A DNA stretch of 64,000 nucleotides from the NCBI GenBank assembly GCA_016490735.1, contig JAEMWC010000002.1, positions 1,098,501-1,162,500 on the forward strand, given 5' to 3'. This document shows positions 1 to 11,540 of the stretch, piece after piece. The translations under genes and the position numbers were made by a program. The notes beneath the pieces were generated by a model, which ran no database searches, had not been told where the DNA came from, and was given only the letters and a program-made list of their open reading frames with translations. Each line of letters begins with the position of its first letter. The first letter of the stretch is position 1. This DNA is from Pachyseris speciosa. Its lineage: Eukaryota; Cnidaria; Anthozoa; Scleractinia; Pachyseridae.

Positions 1-141
1 GAGTCAACTGTATTGTTTTCCTCATATAGGTGAAGAAGCGATATGCGCTATTTGGGAGGCTCATACGAGTTTGCGAAAAGAAATTTTTTAAAGGCTTTTT
101 AGCGTGTAAATCAGTTTATATGTAACGATCAGTAACGGTAA

Positions 142-620
142 TAGGACTAAGTGGAGTAAAATTCAGGGAGTAATCCGGCGAGTAACTTCAAATTGGCCGA
201 GCGCTTGGCGCGAGGCTGATTTGAAATTACGAGCACGATTACCCTTGAATTGTGCTACACGAAGTCCGATTGCCAATTTATTGCACCCATTTTGAAATCA
301 CTGGTGATCCTTGCAATCTGATTGGCTCTCAACAGTGCAATTTATTCCCAAATTGCACCATTTTTTACTCTAAATCGCATCCTTTCTGTAACTCATGAAA
401 ATGAAAGTGAAATAATACTAACCTATCAAATTTCATGGATAAACAAATATTAATATTGACAAAAAACTGTGTGATTTCAAAATGGGTGTAATAAAGTGCT
501 AATTGAACTTCGTGTCATGCAATTTTGGTCTGAAATTCAAATCAAACTCGCGCTCCGCGCTCGTTCGATTTTGAAATCACGCGTATGATTTCACACCAAA
601 TTGCACTCCACTCAGTTCAA
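142..620. repeat. MITE-like element
   Basis: The two ends form an imperfect inverted repeat: TAGGACTAAGTGGAG at the left and the complement of TTGAACTGAGTGGAG at the right. The interior is AT-rich, also partly self-complementary, and has no coding potential. No convincing target duplication is visible (TAA on one side, TTA on the other), so the superfamily is not assigned. Confidence 0.45.
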
Positions 621-2650
621 TTAACATTATTGTGTCAATAACAAATTGTGGAGAACTCAGGAATTTAAGATTTGGTTCTGTAGTCTTTTCTCTGAGGACA
701 ACTCACTCCTTTGATTCATTGCATTTACAACTTCAACAGCTGTATAGTTTTCTTTCATTTCAAGGCTTGAAGTCACAGTTTGTCAAAATGTAAGGAAAAC
801 ATATCCGAATAAAAGTCATTTTCAACCTGGGCCTGTCAGCCTACTCTACCGCTAAAAATTTTCCTTGATTTTGATTGGCTAGCGTGGGCTAGGTAGTTAA
901 AGCTTATTGGCTCATGGAATGAAGTGCTAACTTTTTAATGGCTGCTACGCTTAACTGTCCGATTTTGCTTGTCCGATTACAAGTGCTTGTAATTGGAGAG
1001 CTCAAATCGGACAGTTTGGACTGAAACAGCCAATTAAGCCACTAATAAGGGCTGTTAAGAGCCAATCATATTCGAGCATTTTGTTATTGACACAATTATA
1101 ATGATAATAAAACACCAACTAGAATGATAATGATGATGATGTCAATGAGAATAACTGCGGATCTCATTTGAGGTTTTAAAAATTTAAATTTTTCTCTGAA
1201 AGGTGTCTGATACCCTCACATAGCATAGTGTGTGAGGCGGTTATGACCGAGAGCCCAGTTAGAGGATGCGGACGACGCACGTCAAGAGGACAGAAACAGC
1301 ACATATCGTAGGCGATCAAGAGCGCCACTTTTCTCTTCTCTTACAGGAAAAATGTGACTTACTGTGGAAATGCCAGGAAAGGGTAAGTTAATATGGATAT
1401 GACCTATTAAACACTATGTTTCGGAGAGCAAAGCGAGTTCAAAGCAGTCAAGCACAAAACTCTACACAAACTGAACTCATAAATGGCATTACTGGCTGAA
1501 ATGGCTTGATCAATAGAGAATGTTTTATATAATAATTCTGCATGATGCGGCGAAAAAAGAATAAATGAAAGTTAATTCCACAACTTTCAATACTTATGGT
1601 AACAACTACACTGTTTGAAATGGGTGGATAATAAAAATATGTTACTTAATAATTTTTCTCGATGTAGCAAAAAATAATAAACGACACTTAACCCCTCAGT
1701 TTTGAATATCTGCCTGTACAACATTCCTTGGTGTGTATTTGAGTGTTTTTAGTCTCTAATCTTGACATGGCATTCTCCACAAAGCCTCAAAACATCCTGG
1801 CATCAGGCACTGGACTTGTTGCTGTATACAGGTGGACGATAACTAGTCTGCTTTGTGTGGAATCCAAGAGCCCGAAAGAATACACATGGAAAGCAAGTTG
1901 AAGAAGGACAAGAGACCTCTCTCCATACTTGAGGTGTGACACTGTAGATCCCGAAATCATGTAGTGAATGCTTCGTTAAAATACACCAAGACAGGTATAT
2001 GGCAGTGACAGTAAACTGAGTGGGTGGTAATCAATTTTACATGACCTGACGAAAACTGTCATCCGGCGGAGGATAATTACAAAGGACACCCCCTGTTCGT
2101 TGGAATTGGAATGAATCTGCGAATTAAACTATTAAAATATAGACATCTTTGCCATGAAAATTGTTTAAAAAACAGACTTTGAAAGGAAGGTCCGACTCCA
2201 AAATAACTATTTTACAGAGTTTTAAAGAAAAGTAAAGAACAAAAGTTCAGCATATAGCACCTCTTTCCTTCCTCTTGTTAAATATAACAAGAAACATACT
2301 TTCTGGTGCGTATATATGCTAATGAATATTGACAGAACAGTGAGACGGCAGATAGTTATATAAGAGCGATAATATTAAGGGGTTGGGGCGGGGGTGTTAT
2401 AATTGGTAATGGTTGAAAACATGAACTAAGATGTCGGCCAAAATTGATTTTATTTGAGACAAAAATAGATTTTTTATCGAAATAAACTGACAAAACAGTC
2501 GTCCGTAACACTGAGAACCCTACTTCTTCGGTTTTCAGTGGGGCAAATACATTATTTAAGGTCGAAGTAAGCCTGCTAACGCTTTCTAGCATTCAAACTG
2601 ACTCTCTTTTAGTCTGTAACTCTGGCTGGGGAAAAAAAGCTTCTGTCCCC
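621..2650. other. Non-coding stretch
   Basis: I see no gene here. Around 950-1018 is a nested inverted repeat (CTGTCCGATTT against AAATCGGACAG, with an inner palindrome around TTACAAGTGCTTGTAA) that looks like a short hairpin MITE. Around 1100-1135 is ATG/ATA simple sequence. Small open frames nearby have no recognisable domain or biased composition. Confidence 0.5.
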
Positions 2651-2903
2651 GAAAATTCACTCATCACTCACAGGTATATTACGAACAACAAAATGACCAG
2701 CTTCCAGTTGGCTTGTTAGCTCTTCTGGTAGAGTGCTGCACCGGTATCGCAGAGGTCGTAGGTTCGATTCCCGTAACAGCCTGATTTTTTTTCTGGCTTT
2801 ATTTTCACTACTGCTTAAGTACTGTTCATAACTTCGATTATAATTAACATATTCATTCTTTGATCCGCAGTTCAAATATATGAATTTCTCATATTTATAT
2901 TCT
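2651..2903 (+). repeat. tRNA-derived SINE, copy A
   Basis: A tRNA-like head carries an A-box-like TTAGCTCTTCTGGTAGAG and a B-box GGTTCGATTCC (about 2716-2775). A tail follows (CTTTATTTTCACTACTGC, then ATATTCATTC) that recurs in four other copies between 3.9 and 6.1 kb. The shared non-tRNA head and tail show this is a SINE, not a functional tRNA gene. Confidence 0.75.
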
Positions 2904-3674
2904 CAGATTTGGCTATGCCGGTAGACATTTCAAGAGAAAAAAGGTTTAAGATTGCTAAGACCGGTCTCCATATCTTTTGCTTTCAGATCGATCATTACTA
3001 CAAAATTATATATACCGATATTATAAAATAGTGGAATCAAACACACGCCTAATCATTCGTTCGAAAGTTATACTTATAGCATCTGTTTTTCACGTTATAG
3101 GCTACCAACGTAATAGCAGTATACTTGTCAGAAACATGTCAAAATTTACCAGGTTTAAGTGTTAAGAAGTCAAACATACCGCAGTGAATCCCGGGTAGCA
3201 ATCAACGTGCAAATGTGAAATTTGTTACGTGTTTAAAATTATTCGTGTTAGTCGTGGGAAGAGATTCGGAGTCACCTTATAAATTTTCCAATGAATTTCT
3301 ATTCAGAATTGCTGCCTTTTTGTTATTTGTTCACCCTCTTCCTCCACCTTCAGTAGGGACTCACTGATCCCCTTTCCCCTTAATCTTAGAATCTTGAAAC
3401 GCTGTAATCACCGTTCAGAAAAAGATAGGGACACAAAGCAAATCCGGCTTTGTTGGTGTGAACTTTTATACGGAGAGCCTGTTTTATCCCCCCAATCTAT
3501 TGACAATGTGGGTCATGTTCTCTGTTCAGACGCCAAAAGTAATTCTTGGAAGATATGGAGGGGTACTTCTGTGGACTAATGGCAGGAACTTCCAAGGCAT
3601 TTTGGCCAGTTTTAAACCCTAAAGAAATTTTAGTTACTGCTTATTTTAATTCCCTCCCGACTGATATCTTGTCG

Positions 3675-3880
3675 TGGTGACGCGGTTTATGTGTCTCAGC
3701 AACCCCGTGAGCTATATGCTGTCCGGAGTCTTGTACTCCTGGCTGGGCCATGCACCCATGCCGGACAGGTCAAAGGGTAGGGTCCTGGCGAAAACTGATC
3801 TCTTAACCCCGTCTCCCCGTCCCTTAGCCCCAACCCGACAAACAAACAAACAAACAAACAAACAAACAAAAGCTCGTGGT
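3675..3880 (+). repeat. Retroelement 3' piece with (AAAC)n tail
   Basis: A GC-rich segment ends in the array CAAACAAACAAACAAACAAA at about 3838-3868, as expected for the simple-repeat tail of a SINE or RTE-like LINE. It contains no domain I can name, and the class is inferred from the tail alone. Confidence 0.4.
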
Positions 3881-3942
3881 ATGGAAAGAACAACAGTTAA
3901 CTAGAGTTAACTGCAACTATGTGCCATATCCACGGCCTACGG

Positions 3943-4125
3943 AGTTTCATATATTCATTTTCACATTCATCACTCACGTTTATATGACGAATCAACAAAA
4001 TGACCAGTTCCCAGTTAGCTTGTCAGTTCGGTTGGTAGGGCACTGCACCGGTATCGCAGATTTTTTCAGGCTTTATTTTCACTACTGATTAATAATTGTT
4101 TATAACTGGGATGATCACTCACATC
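3943..4125 (+). repeat. tRNA-derived SINE, copy B (deleted)
   Basis: Same family as copy A: ATTCATTTTCACATTCATCACTC head, A-box region and CTTTATTTTCACTACTG tail. The segment between the A box and the tail, including the B box, is missing, so the copy should not support RNA polymerase III initiation. Confidence 0.65.
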
Positions 4126-4921
4126 TTCTTACTTAAGTGTGTATGTGCTAAGGAAGTTATTGTATGGTACATCAAACCTTTGCGGTTTGATGTTGTTAAA
4201 AGTTTAAAATGTTCCTCTTGATCGTTTTCTTTTAGGTAAATTCATTTCTTTCGCCAAAATTGTACAGGGGCACCCAACTACAAGGTTCGGTAGATATCTG
4301 TTCGGTGGAGGATAGTTCGCCTTGTGCTTTCGGCGTCGATTAAAGAGTGCACTCGGATTTTCGTAACTAAAACGTGGCCTAAAAGATTCGCAATTGGGAA
4401 ATCATAGTCCTGAGGTTTTCGAAAAGGTCGTAATTGCTGTTTTTGGCAGTCAAAAATGTCAACTATAATTCCCTAGAAAGTTCGTGGAATGCACATTTCA
4501 GCTTGCATTTTCTCAAAGAAAATTTTTGTTCCCTAACATCTTTGGGCAACTTATGAAATCATCACTTCAAACAGACTTCAAACACCATCACTAACTTAAA
4601 AAATGCCTTTCTACAGCTTTTGGTTGATTTGGCTCGTTGGCTGCCCCTAATTAAAAAAAATAACAGAAAATATTATGTGCTTGACGTTTGTGCGTGTGTC
4701 ATAACAAAATTCATGGTAAACTTTCTAAAGAAAATGTCCAAAGCTGCTCTCCGGGATAGTCCTATTTACGCTGCTTTGCATCAAGGTTGTTAATTTACGT
4801 TGATCAGTAAAAACGCTAAGATTTTGTGCGTCCCCAAGTGAGGGAAAAAGCCGGCCTCGGAACGAGGCTGCAATCTGATAATAGGTTGTCTCAGCCTTTC
4901 AGCAACATCGTTGTATGTGTG

Positions 4922-5222
4922 AGAATGAATAAATGAAAATCATGTATTTGAAACTGCGAATCAAACGAGAATAAATATGTGAATGGTCATCACAGTTATG
5001 AACACTACTTAAGCAGTAGTGAAAATGAACCCTGAAAAAAAAAAACTGAATTCAGGCTTTTACGGGAATCGCACTCACGACCTCTGCGATATCGATGCAG
5101 TGCTCTACCACCTGAGCTAACAAGCCAACTGGGAGCTGGTCATTTTGTTGGTTCGTAATATATATACACATGGGTGATGAACATGCGAAAATGAATACAT
5201 AAGAGTCATGTATTTGAACTGT
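4922..5222 (-). repeat. tRNA-derived SINE, copy C
   Basis: Minus-strand copy of the same SINE. Read on the plus strand it has GGGAATCGCACTCACGACC (B-box region) and CTACCACCTGAGCTAACAAG (A-box region). It lies head-to-tail with copy D, sharing the AT-rich junction, so C and D look like a tandem dimer. Confidence 0.7.
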
Positions 5223-5831
5223 GGATTAACTGGGAATGAATAGGGAGCTTACGCAACAACGACGACGACGGCAACGAAAACGTCATTTCAAAATGAAACT
5301 TCCCGTTTTTGTAAATCTTTTACGATTATTCCAAATTCTTTAACTTAACAAATGCTGGCGAACTGTCCAGGGTCTGAGTTACTGTGAACTGTGTTAAAGT
5401 AAAGAAAAACAAAGAATAAATCGCTGTCAAGCGGTCAAGTTCTAGTGAAAACCGAAAATTTAGTCATTTCACGTCGTCGTTTTGCAAATGACAGCAAAGA
5501 AATGTACCAAATTGTAAAACGCACATGCAGTGCTATTGTTTTTGCTCATTAAGCCTATTGTTGTGTGGCGTTCTCGTTGCCGTCGCCGTCGTAGTTGCTA
5601 AGCTCCCTAATATGTGAATAAAAAACTAATAAAAAAAACTGAATTCAGGCTTTTACGGGAATCGCACTCTCGCCCTCTGCGATACCGATGCAGTGCTCTA
5701 CCGACTGAGCTAAAAAGCCAACTGGGAGCTGCTCATTTTTTTGGTTCGTAATATACGCGGAAGTGATGAATATGCGATGAATATTCGATGATCATTGACA
5801 TATGCATTCTCAGTTAATTCGCAGTAAAAAG
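5223..5831 (-). repeat. tRNA-derived SINE, copy D, split by a MITE
   Basis: Minus-strand copy with the tRNA-like part at about 5655-5725. Its tail is interrupted by the MITE at 5242-5608: the tail sequence GGGAATGAAT continues as ATGTGAATAAAA beyond the insertion. It lies head-to-head with plus-strand copy E. Confidence 0.65.
5242..5608. mobile_element. MITE, AGGGAGCTTA terminal inverted repeats
   Basis: The left end reads AGGGAGCTTACGCAACAACG and the right end is its near-exact complement (CGTAGTTGCTAAGCTCCCT). Long CGACGACGACGGC / GCCGTCGCCGTCG arms sit just inside. AAT flanks both sides (5239-5241 and 5609-5611), a likely 3-bp target duplication. It is 367 bp with no coding capacity, and it interrupts SINE copy D, so it is younger than that SINE. 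Confidence 0.75.
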
Positions 5832-6075
5832 ATGTGATTTTCATATATTCATTCTCACATATCCATCACTCACGTGCATATTACGAACCCAAAAAATTTC
5901 CAGCGCCCAGTTGGCTTGTTAGCTTAATTGGTAGAGCACTGCACCGTTATCATGGATGTCGTAGGTTCGATTCCCGCACTAGCATGAATTCAGTTTTTTC
6001 AGGCTTTATTCTCATTAATGCTATGAATGAATATGTGAATCGCGGTCATGAACACTACTCCGACGTGGATGGACA
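5832..6075 (+). repeat. tRNA-derived SINE, copy E
   Basis: Plus-strand copy with TTAGCTTAATTGGTAGAGC (A box) and GGTTCGATTCC (B box), then the shared CAGGCTTTATTCTCA tail. The promoter boxes are the best preserved of the five copies. It stands head-to-head with copy D. Confidence 0.7.
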
Positions 6076-6309
6076 TCAGCTTTATTTGAACTATCATAAG
6101 CACTGTTTTCTATTGCTCCAATTTTTTGCTGTTACTAGTTAATTTTTTTTAAAAAGTAACCTAGATTTACATATTTCACAAGCTACGTTCCTTCCTAATT
6201 ATCTGAAGTTAGGTTATGTTCAGGAGCGGATCCAGAAAATTCTAAAGGAGGGAGCCTAAGAAATTGTGGGGATGGCGCAAGCCCACAAAGAAAATCAGTA
6301 GCACGCATT

Positions 6310-6960
6310 TTAAGAATAGGAATGAACGTTACTTCTCGTTGTTCTCGTTTCCTTTGCCAGATCGGGATGGCGTAAAAATATCACGGCCAGGACTTTGTCG
6401 TAGATCTCCCTTCCTTTGGAGTTGCCAAAGAGTTTATTGAGGTAAACGACTAAAATTTTGCCATTCCCCAAACCTGGTTTGAGCTTGAGCCCGTACGTGT
6501 TCGGTTCGTGGACGGCAGCGGACACCAACCAAACCAAACATATAATGGTCTTGACGCTTCGGACAGGGAGCTTTTTTTCGCGGAACAGGTGAAACTGCCA
6601 GAAATCTCTCGACACTTAAGAGCACTAGCGTCAATATGAACACTTTGATGGATACTAAGTGAACCGTAGGGACTATTTTTCATAGAACAAGACCTACAGT
6701 GCCATCATCTATAAGCCACTGGTAGCTTCGTATGGCAGATGATATCATGCGTGGCATGTAAACCAGAGTGATCGTTAAGTCTGCAGCGGCCATGTTGGCA
6801 ATGAGGCAGTTGACTGGTTTTCTCATCTTTCGATCTTACCACAGCACACCGATGACCCACGAATTGCCAGCCAACGAGATCAGTAATATTACAATGTAGG
6901 CCATTACCCTAATTGTCTTTATACCTGAATGGTCATTATCGAAACAGATTACTAATGGCG
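6310..6960 (-). pseudogene. Rhodopsin-type GPCR pseudogene
   Basis: On the minus strand, conceptual translation gives a class A GPCR from TM1 to about TM5. TM1 has the GN motif (VILLISLAGNSWVIGVLW, about 6846-6900). TM2 reads CLIANMAAADLTITLVYM (about 6775-6830). The end of TM3 has FILTLVLLSVERFLAV, with ERF in place of DRY (about 6595-6645). TM4 reads IICLVWLVSAA. In-frame stops follow TM1 and TM2, and frames change near 6600, so no receptor could be made. Fragments of this type are usual for cnidarian peptide- or amine-receptor-like GPCRs; the ligand class cannot be told. TM6 and TM7 were not found downstream. The intronless layout fits either a single-exon receptor or a processed copy. Confidence 0.75.
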
Positions 6961-9744
6961 CCCTTTGGGGAATTCCCATCGTGGAATTAACGCTCGAGTT
7001 TTCGTATATAATCCTTTCCAGTTATGTTCCAGCTAAACTCTTTTTCTGTAATCTGCGGGATAAACAGAAAATGAACAATTTCCTTTCTAGCGAGGCCATG
7101 GTCCATCACTGAGTGAGGAACTCGGTATAATTGTGGCTGTTACAAAAAAAACTGAAAAAAAAAAAAAAGATTTCTTAAGAAACGGTTGTCGCTAATTCTC
7201 ATAATGACATTAGGTCTTTCAAGTATTAACTTCGTTTTAGAAATGCTCTCGTGGTAGTTTTCTCTTAATTTATGATTATAGAGCCTTTTCTTGATCATCA
7301 AATGACTCGCCTTATTTTGTGAAATGTATAGTTCACATGCAAGTACCAAATGTTAAGTTAATACCATGGTCTAGTGCTCGCAATTGAACGTGTTTTATGA
7401 TTGTTACGGTCCAAGGAAACTTTGCTCACCGCAAACAAAAGGTAACCAAAAGACGTTTAGGTGGAAATTTTCCATAAAATGATCAACCTCCTCGCTTCCT
7501 ATTTGTGCTTAAAATTCTCATTGCAAAATATTGTGTTGCTCAGTTTGGTGCATTGGAAGTGTGGAACAATTGTACTGATTACAAATAAACTGTAACTAAT
7601 AAAAGCGAAACAGGTTTAAATTTATGTGTACAATTTGAGCAGTCAAAGACACAAGAGATGGCTCTTTCAAGGGGTGAAAGGGCTCCGTTATTAAGGAAAT
7701 GTCAAAAGATCGTTCTGCCATTGGTCTGGTTTCATCCCAGCTGTGATCATTTTTTATTTTCCCAGGACGATGTCGAAATATTGTTACTCGCTAATCGTAT
7801 TTACCTGTATTGCACTGTGAGATTTTCAGTTTACCTATGGGTTTTTGTCTCATCTTCATTGTTTGTAAATGGTAAGCGAGGAAATTGTTGCGTAAATACG
7901 TTTCGTCCCTCAATTGGGCAGGTTTGTTGACTTTGTATTCCGGTGAAAACGTCTTGCTTAATATTTTCACGTGCTCCCTGATCTGATTTTACACACAATT
8001 AAAACGATCTGCTTCAGTCAACGGAATACCGCGAAGCAAAGACCACCATATCGAAACTGCAACGCTCGTTAACTGCAAGCCTTGAATCCAAGAAGTCTTG
8101 GAGTTTCACAACTGAAAACGAAAACCTCAAACAGTTTAAGGCCTGGGTCAGGTGGGCGTTTATTAGATATAATGTTTTTTCGTAATATAACAGCCTCCCC
8201 TCCCCCCTCCCCCCACATCCCGCCGGAGGAATGACACTTAAACAAAATTCGGCACACAGGAAGGTCTCGTCGTCCTTAATGTTTTCAAGCACAATAGACG
8301 TTATCATAGATCGTGTGATGTGTCACGTGGCCATTTCCATGAAAAAAATCACTTTTTTAAGGAGTAGGTGACTGTTCTAGGTTATAATAGAAATAAAAAC
8401 GCTATTCTTATCACATTAATTATTTCCAGCATCTCACGTTTGGAATGACCGTCCACCGTTTTCAACAAAAAAAAAATGATAAGGAGAAAGGTCATTTTGC
8501 GGTCCAGAATTCCCCCTTTGGCTGTTTATAATTTTAAAACTAAAACTGGTAAACAGTCACTCCAAGCGTAGAAAGTTAGATATGTTGGATTTCGATTGGA
8601 AACGCTGATTTATCAATCTGTGAATATAAAATCCGCCACCAATTCGATAATTTAAGAATTTTTCATATTTTTGGTCACGTGATCAAAATTATACGTTAAG
8701 GCTAAAGAGGATAACAAGACTTATCTTCAGGGAAAGTTTCATCCCGTTCTAGCTAATCTGGAGAAAAATATTGGCGATCAACCATATTTCTGAACAGATT
8801 TTGAAACCCAGGCCTTAAACTGCTTGAGCGTGACATGCACCCCACATCCGAAATTCGCCCTGTGGCAACCGTTAATGATACTCTTGAAACCTTTCTGTGG
8901 TTCTTTTGTGTGAGACCTGTCTGTTTTGCAATACTTTGAAGACGATTTGTTGGTATCCTTTGTCGGTTTTTCATTTTATATCCCTGATATGTTTTTACTG
9001 TTTTGTATGAATTGAGAATTTCCTAGTGACACATGAGAAAATTTTCACTGTTTTGTTGACATCATAATGCAACCTTATACGCATAACGAGCACACGGTAA
9101 GCTAAAAATAATAATGACATTGGTAATAGCAAGAGTAGATATCTGTCATTATTATTCCACCCATTGTATATAACAGTGTCCAGGTATGACCATGATGAAC
9201 TCAATGTTCCTCGTTCGCTCACGACAGATACTCTGCGAGTCACGCAATCTCTTGTGTCTGGGAAAAAAGTATTTTTTGAGATTTTCTGCAATACATTCAG
9301 TAAACTGCGTCGTTTGTGATTAGTGTATTGAATACAACGATTTTCAATTCAGTGTCGTACAACCAAAACCATAGTAATTACGCTAGCCAACCACCACAGA
9401 CGCAAGCAGGGTGATGGACCAATCAGAGTTCGAAAGACTTAACCAAGCGCGGAAAACTGCGCGCGAACAAGTCACGATTGTGGCGTGAGGTTTGCCAGCC
9501 AATCACAGAGCACAGTAACGCAAAACAGAAGCAAACGCGAATTAATTTCGGCGATCAACATAAAACCGCTCTAATAAAACAATCATTCTATTCAATCCCG
9601 GGCACTTGATTGTATTAACTCTGCCTGCGGCCTCGTCACCAAAGTATCCCATCCCAATGTTATCCGTGTTTCGCGACAAAATTGTTGTTACCGTCGCTAT
9701 AGTAAAAGCTGCTACTTGGAAACCAATAGGAAAACAAACTTTGT
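6961..9744. other. Non-coding stretch
   Basis: No gene or clear repeat found. AT-rich simple tracts occur (A-run at 7142-7168). The open frames at about 7.66-7.93 kb and 8.0-8.3 kb lack recognisable domains, and I do not call them genes. Confidence 0.4.
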
Positions 9745-10135
9745 TCCCTCCCACTCTCCTTCCTTCCTTCCTCCTTTCCTTCCCGCCTTCCTCCTTCCCT
9801 CCCTCCCTTCCTCCCTCCCTCCATAATTGCTTCCTTCCTTTCTTCCTTCTTGCCTTCCTCCCTTCCTCCCTCCCTCTATAATTTCTTCCTTCCTTTCTTC
9901 CTTCCTGCCTTCCTCCTTCTCTCCCTCCCTCCCTCCATAATTTTTTCCTCCTCTCTCCCTCCCTCCATAATTCCTTCCTTCCTTCCTTCTTTCCCTCTCT
10001 CTCTCTCCCTCCTTCTGTCCTTCCTTGTTCAACTGATTGCTTGTTTCTTTCATCCTTTCTTTCTTTTTATTAAATTGCGTTTTCTTCTCTCTCTTTCGTC
10101 GTTTCTTTGTTTCTTTTCTCTTTGTTATCATTTTG
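9745..10135. repeat. Polypyrimidine (CCTT/CTCC) tract
   Basis: Nearly 400 bases of C and T on the plus strand in a degenerate array of CCTT, CTTC and CTCC units, punctuated by CCATAATT or CTATAATT about every 60-100 bases. Both strands stay open over long stretches only because of the composition, giving Ser/Leu/Pro or Lys/Glu/Arg repeats that are not genes. Mirror-symmetric polypyrimidine of this length can form triplex (H-DNA). Confidence 0.85.
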
Positions 10136-10467
10136 TGTGATCATTGGGGGACAAATTGTGATCCAGATTGAAACAATTCTCACTCCAAACCTCACCCTGT
10201 AGTCTTCTTTTTGACGGATCCAAACGAGAGTGCAGCTGTATTTATTCACATGCGTTGACTCTGAAAAGCCTCCGATTTTCATAATGTACCTCAAAGCAAA
10301 AGCCTTTCAAAGAGACAATTGTGAATAAGTCTCACTAGCATTGTACTCAGATAAAGAACGGCAAGGTCTAGTTATGAGGGAGAACTTGAGCTTCAGTGGG
10401 ACTCTTACCAGTAACAGCAGCATCGAGAACAATAACGTTGCAGTGACTTGTTGTTTTATGTTCACTA

Positions 10468-10600
10468 ACCGCGTTGTGCTGAAGGTGCTCACGATCGCTG
10501 TTTAAAGTGCTCTAATGGCCATTTCGGTAGGGGGAAACTTCATGATCATTTTAGCCTTTGTCTACCAGAAGAACAAGAGCATGAGGAACACCGTAAAGAC
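10468..10600 (+). pseudogene. GPCR TM1 fragment
   Basis: Plus-strand translation over about 10515-10595 reads AISVGGNFMIILAFVYQKNK followed by SMRN. That is a typical TM1 with GN and the basic first intracellular loop of a class A GPCR. An in-frame stop lies just upstream (about 10503), and homology ends at about 10600, where TM2 should begin. It could be a decayed single exon or a scrap related to the GPCR pseudogene at 6.3 kb. Confidence 0.5.
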
Positions 10601-11434
10601 GGCTCTTTTGCCTTCCGGCGAGCTTTGCTGCTTTCGATTTCACTATTTGAGTTTTCCAACTGAGGAAGCCAGAAATTTTACCGCACGTTTATGTTCATCA
10701 CTCTCTACTGTCTTCCTCTCCTCTGGATAGCAACGCTGAATACAGCAATATTCATTTTTCTAAAGCGTAGACAAATTTAGGGCTGATCAGCAATGTTTTT
10801 TTGAAGGGATCCTGATTTTGAAGGGAGCCCCTAAGTCAACTTGGATGTGCAAAAGTTTAACTTCGCTCTTTGTCGCCAAGCCGTTTGTTTAGACGATAAA
10901 TCGAACAGATGTGATTCTACTCCAAGTCAATTTATTTTACCGATTTTGTAGTCTTACATGAATTTTCTGAAAATGTTACAAGGGTTTTGGATTTTTTTTA
11001 TTTTCGCTCATATTGCTTTGTTGCTATAATAGTACAGTTCTGTTTTATTCAGTTTTTCGCTTTGTTCAAATTCAACGAAAAAGAAAAAAAGATACGATTA
11101 GGCCCGATTCAGACGCCATCTTTTCTTGACCCGAACTTATAATTAATTCGAATTTGAACCGACCCAAATTGACAGAAAATTCTACGCCTGTTGATTCAGA
11201 CGACGAACTTTTAAAAAGCGTTTTACAGGCGTTCCTAAACCAGTGCCAGTTCCAGTTCCAATTCTGAGTAAAAATGTTTAAATCATTCCTTGTGCACTGG
11301 TAATCCTCTTCTCTAATAGGGCGACTTGTGTACCCTGTTACCCCTCTTGTTTAACAGGGCGACCGTGTAACCTGGTAACCCACTTGTTCAAAAGGGCGAT
11401 CGGGTGGGTTGGTTGGTTGGTTGGTTGTACTCTA
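10601..11434. other. Non-coding stretch with a short tandem repeat
   Basis: No gene seen. At about 11315-11402 a unit of roughly 40-50 bp (AGGGCGACTTGTGTACCCTG, then AGGGCGACCGTGTAACCTGG, then AGGGCGATCGGG) is repeated two to three times, followed by (GGTT)n at 11406-11427. Confidence 0.45.
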
Positions 11435-11539
11435 GTAGTATAGCGGCGTCGCCACGAATACCGTTTTGCACCCCAGCGAGGAGCGCGAAGCGACGAGCTG
11501 GGTGCCAAACGGTATTCGTGCGACGCCGCTATACTACTT
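11435..11539. repeat. Hairpin element abutting the Polinton end
   Basis: A near-perfect inverted repeat. The left arm begins TAGTATAGCGGCGTCG and the right arm ends GCGACGCCGCTATACTA. The loop is GC-rich (GCGAGGAGCGCGAAGCGACG). It lies directly outside the left terminal repeat of the Polinton. Its loop resembles the loop of the Polinton terminal hairpins (TCGCTTCGCTCGCTCG), so it could be a related terminal structure or a small independent hairpin MITE. Confidence 0.55.
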
Positions 11540-11540
11540 T

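Noticed and set aside
2716..2785. Functional tRNA gene
   Set aside because: A and B boxes are present, but the acceptor and anticodon stems do not pair and the sequence belongs to a five-copy SINE family with shared non-tRNA flanks.
8160..8310. Possible small gene with a Gly-rich stretch
   Set aside because: The composition comes from a CCCCTCC run, and neither strand shows a domain or splice signals.
9712..10140. Long open frames on both strands across the CCTT tract
   Set aside because: They exist only because the sequence is a low-complexity polypyrimidine repeat; no start context, domain or normal composition.
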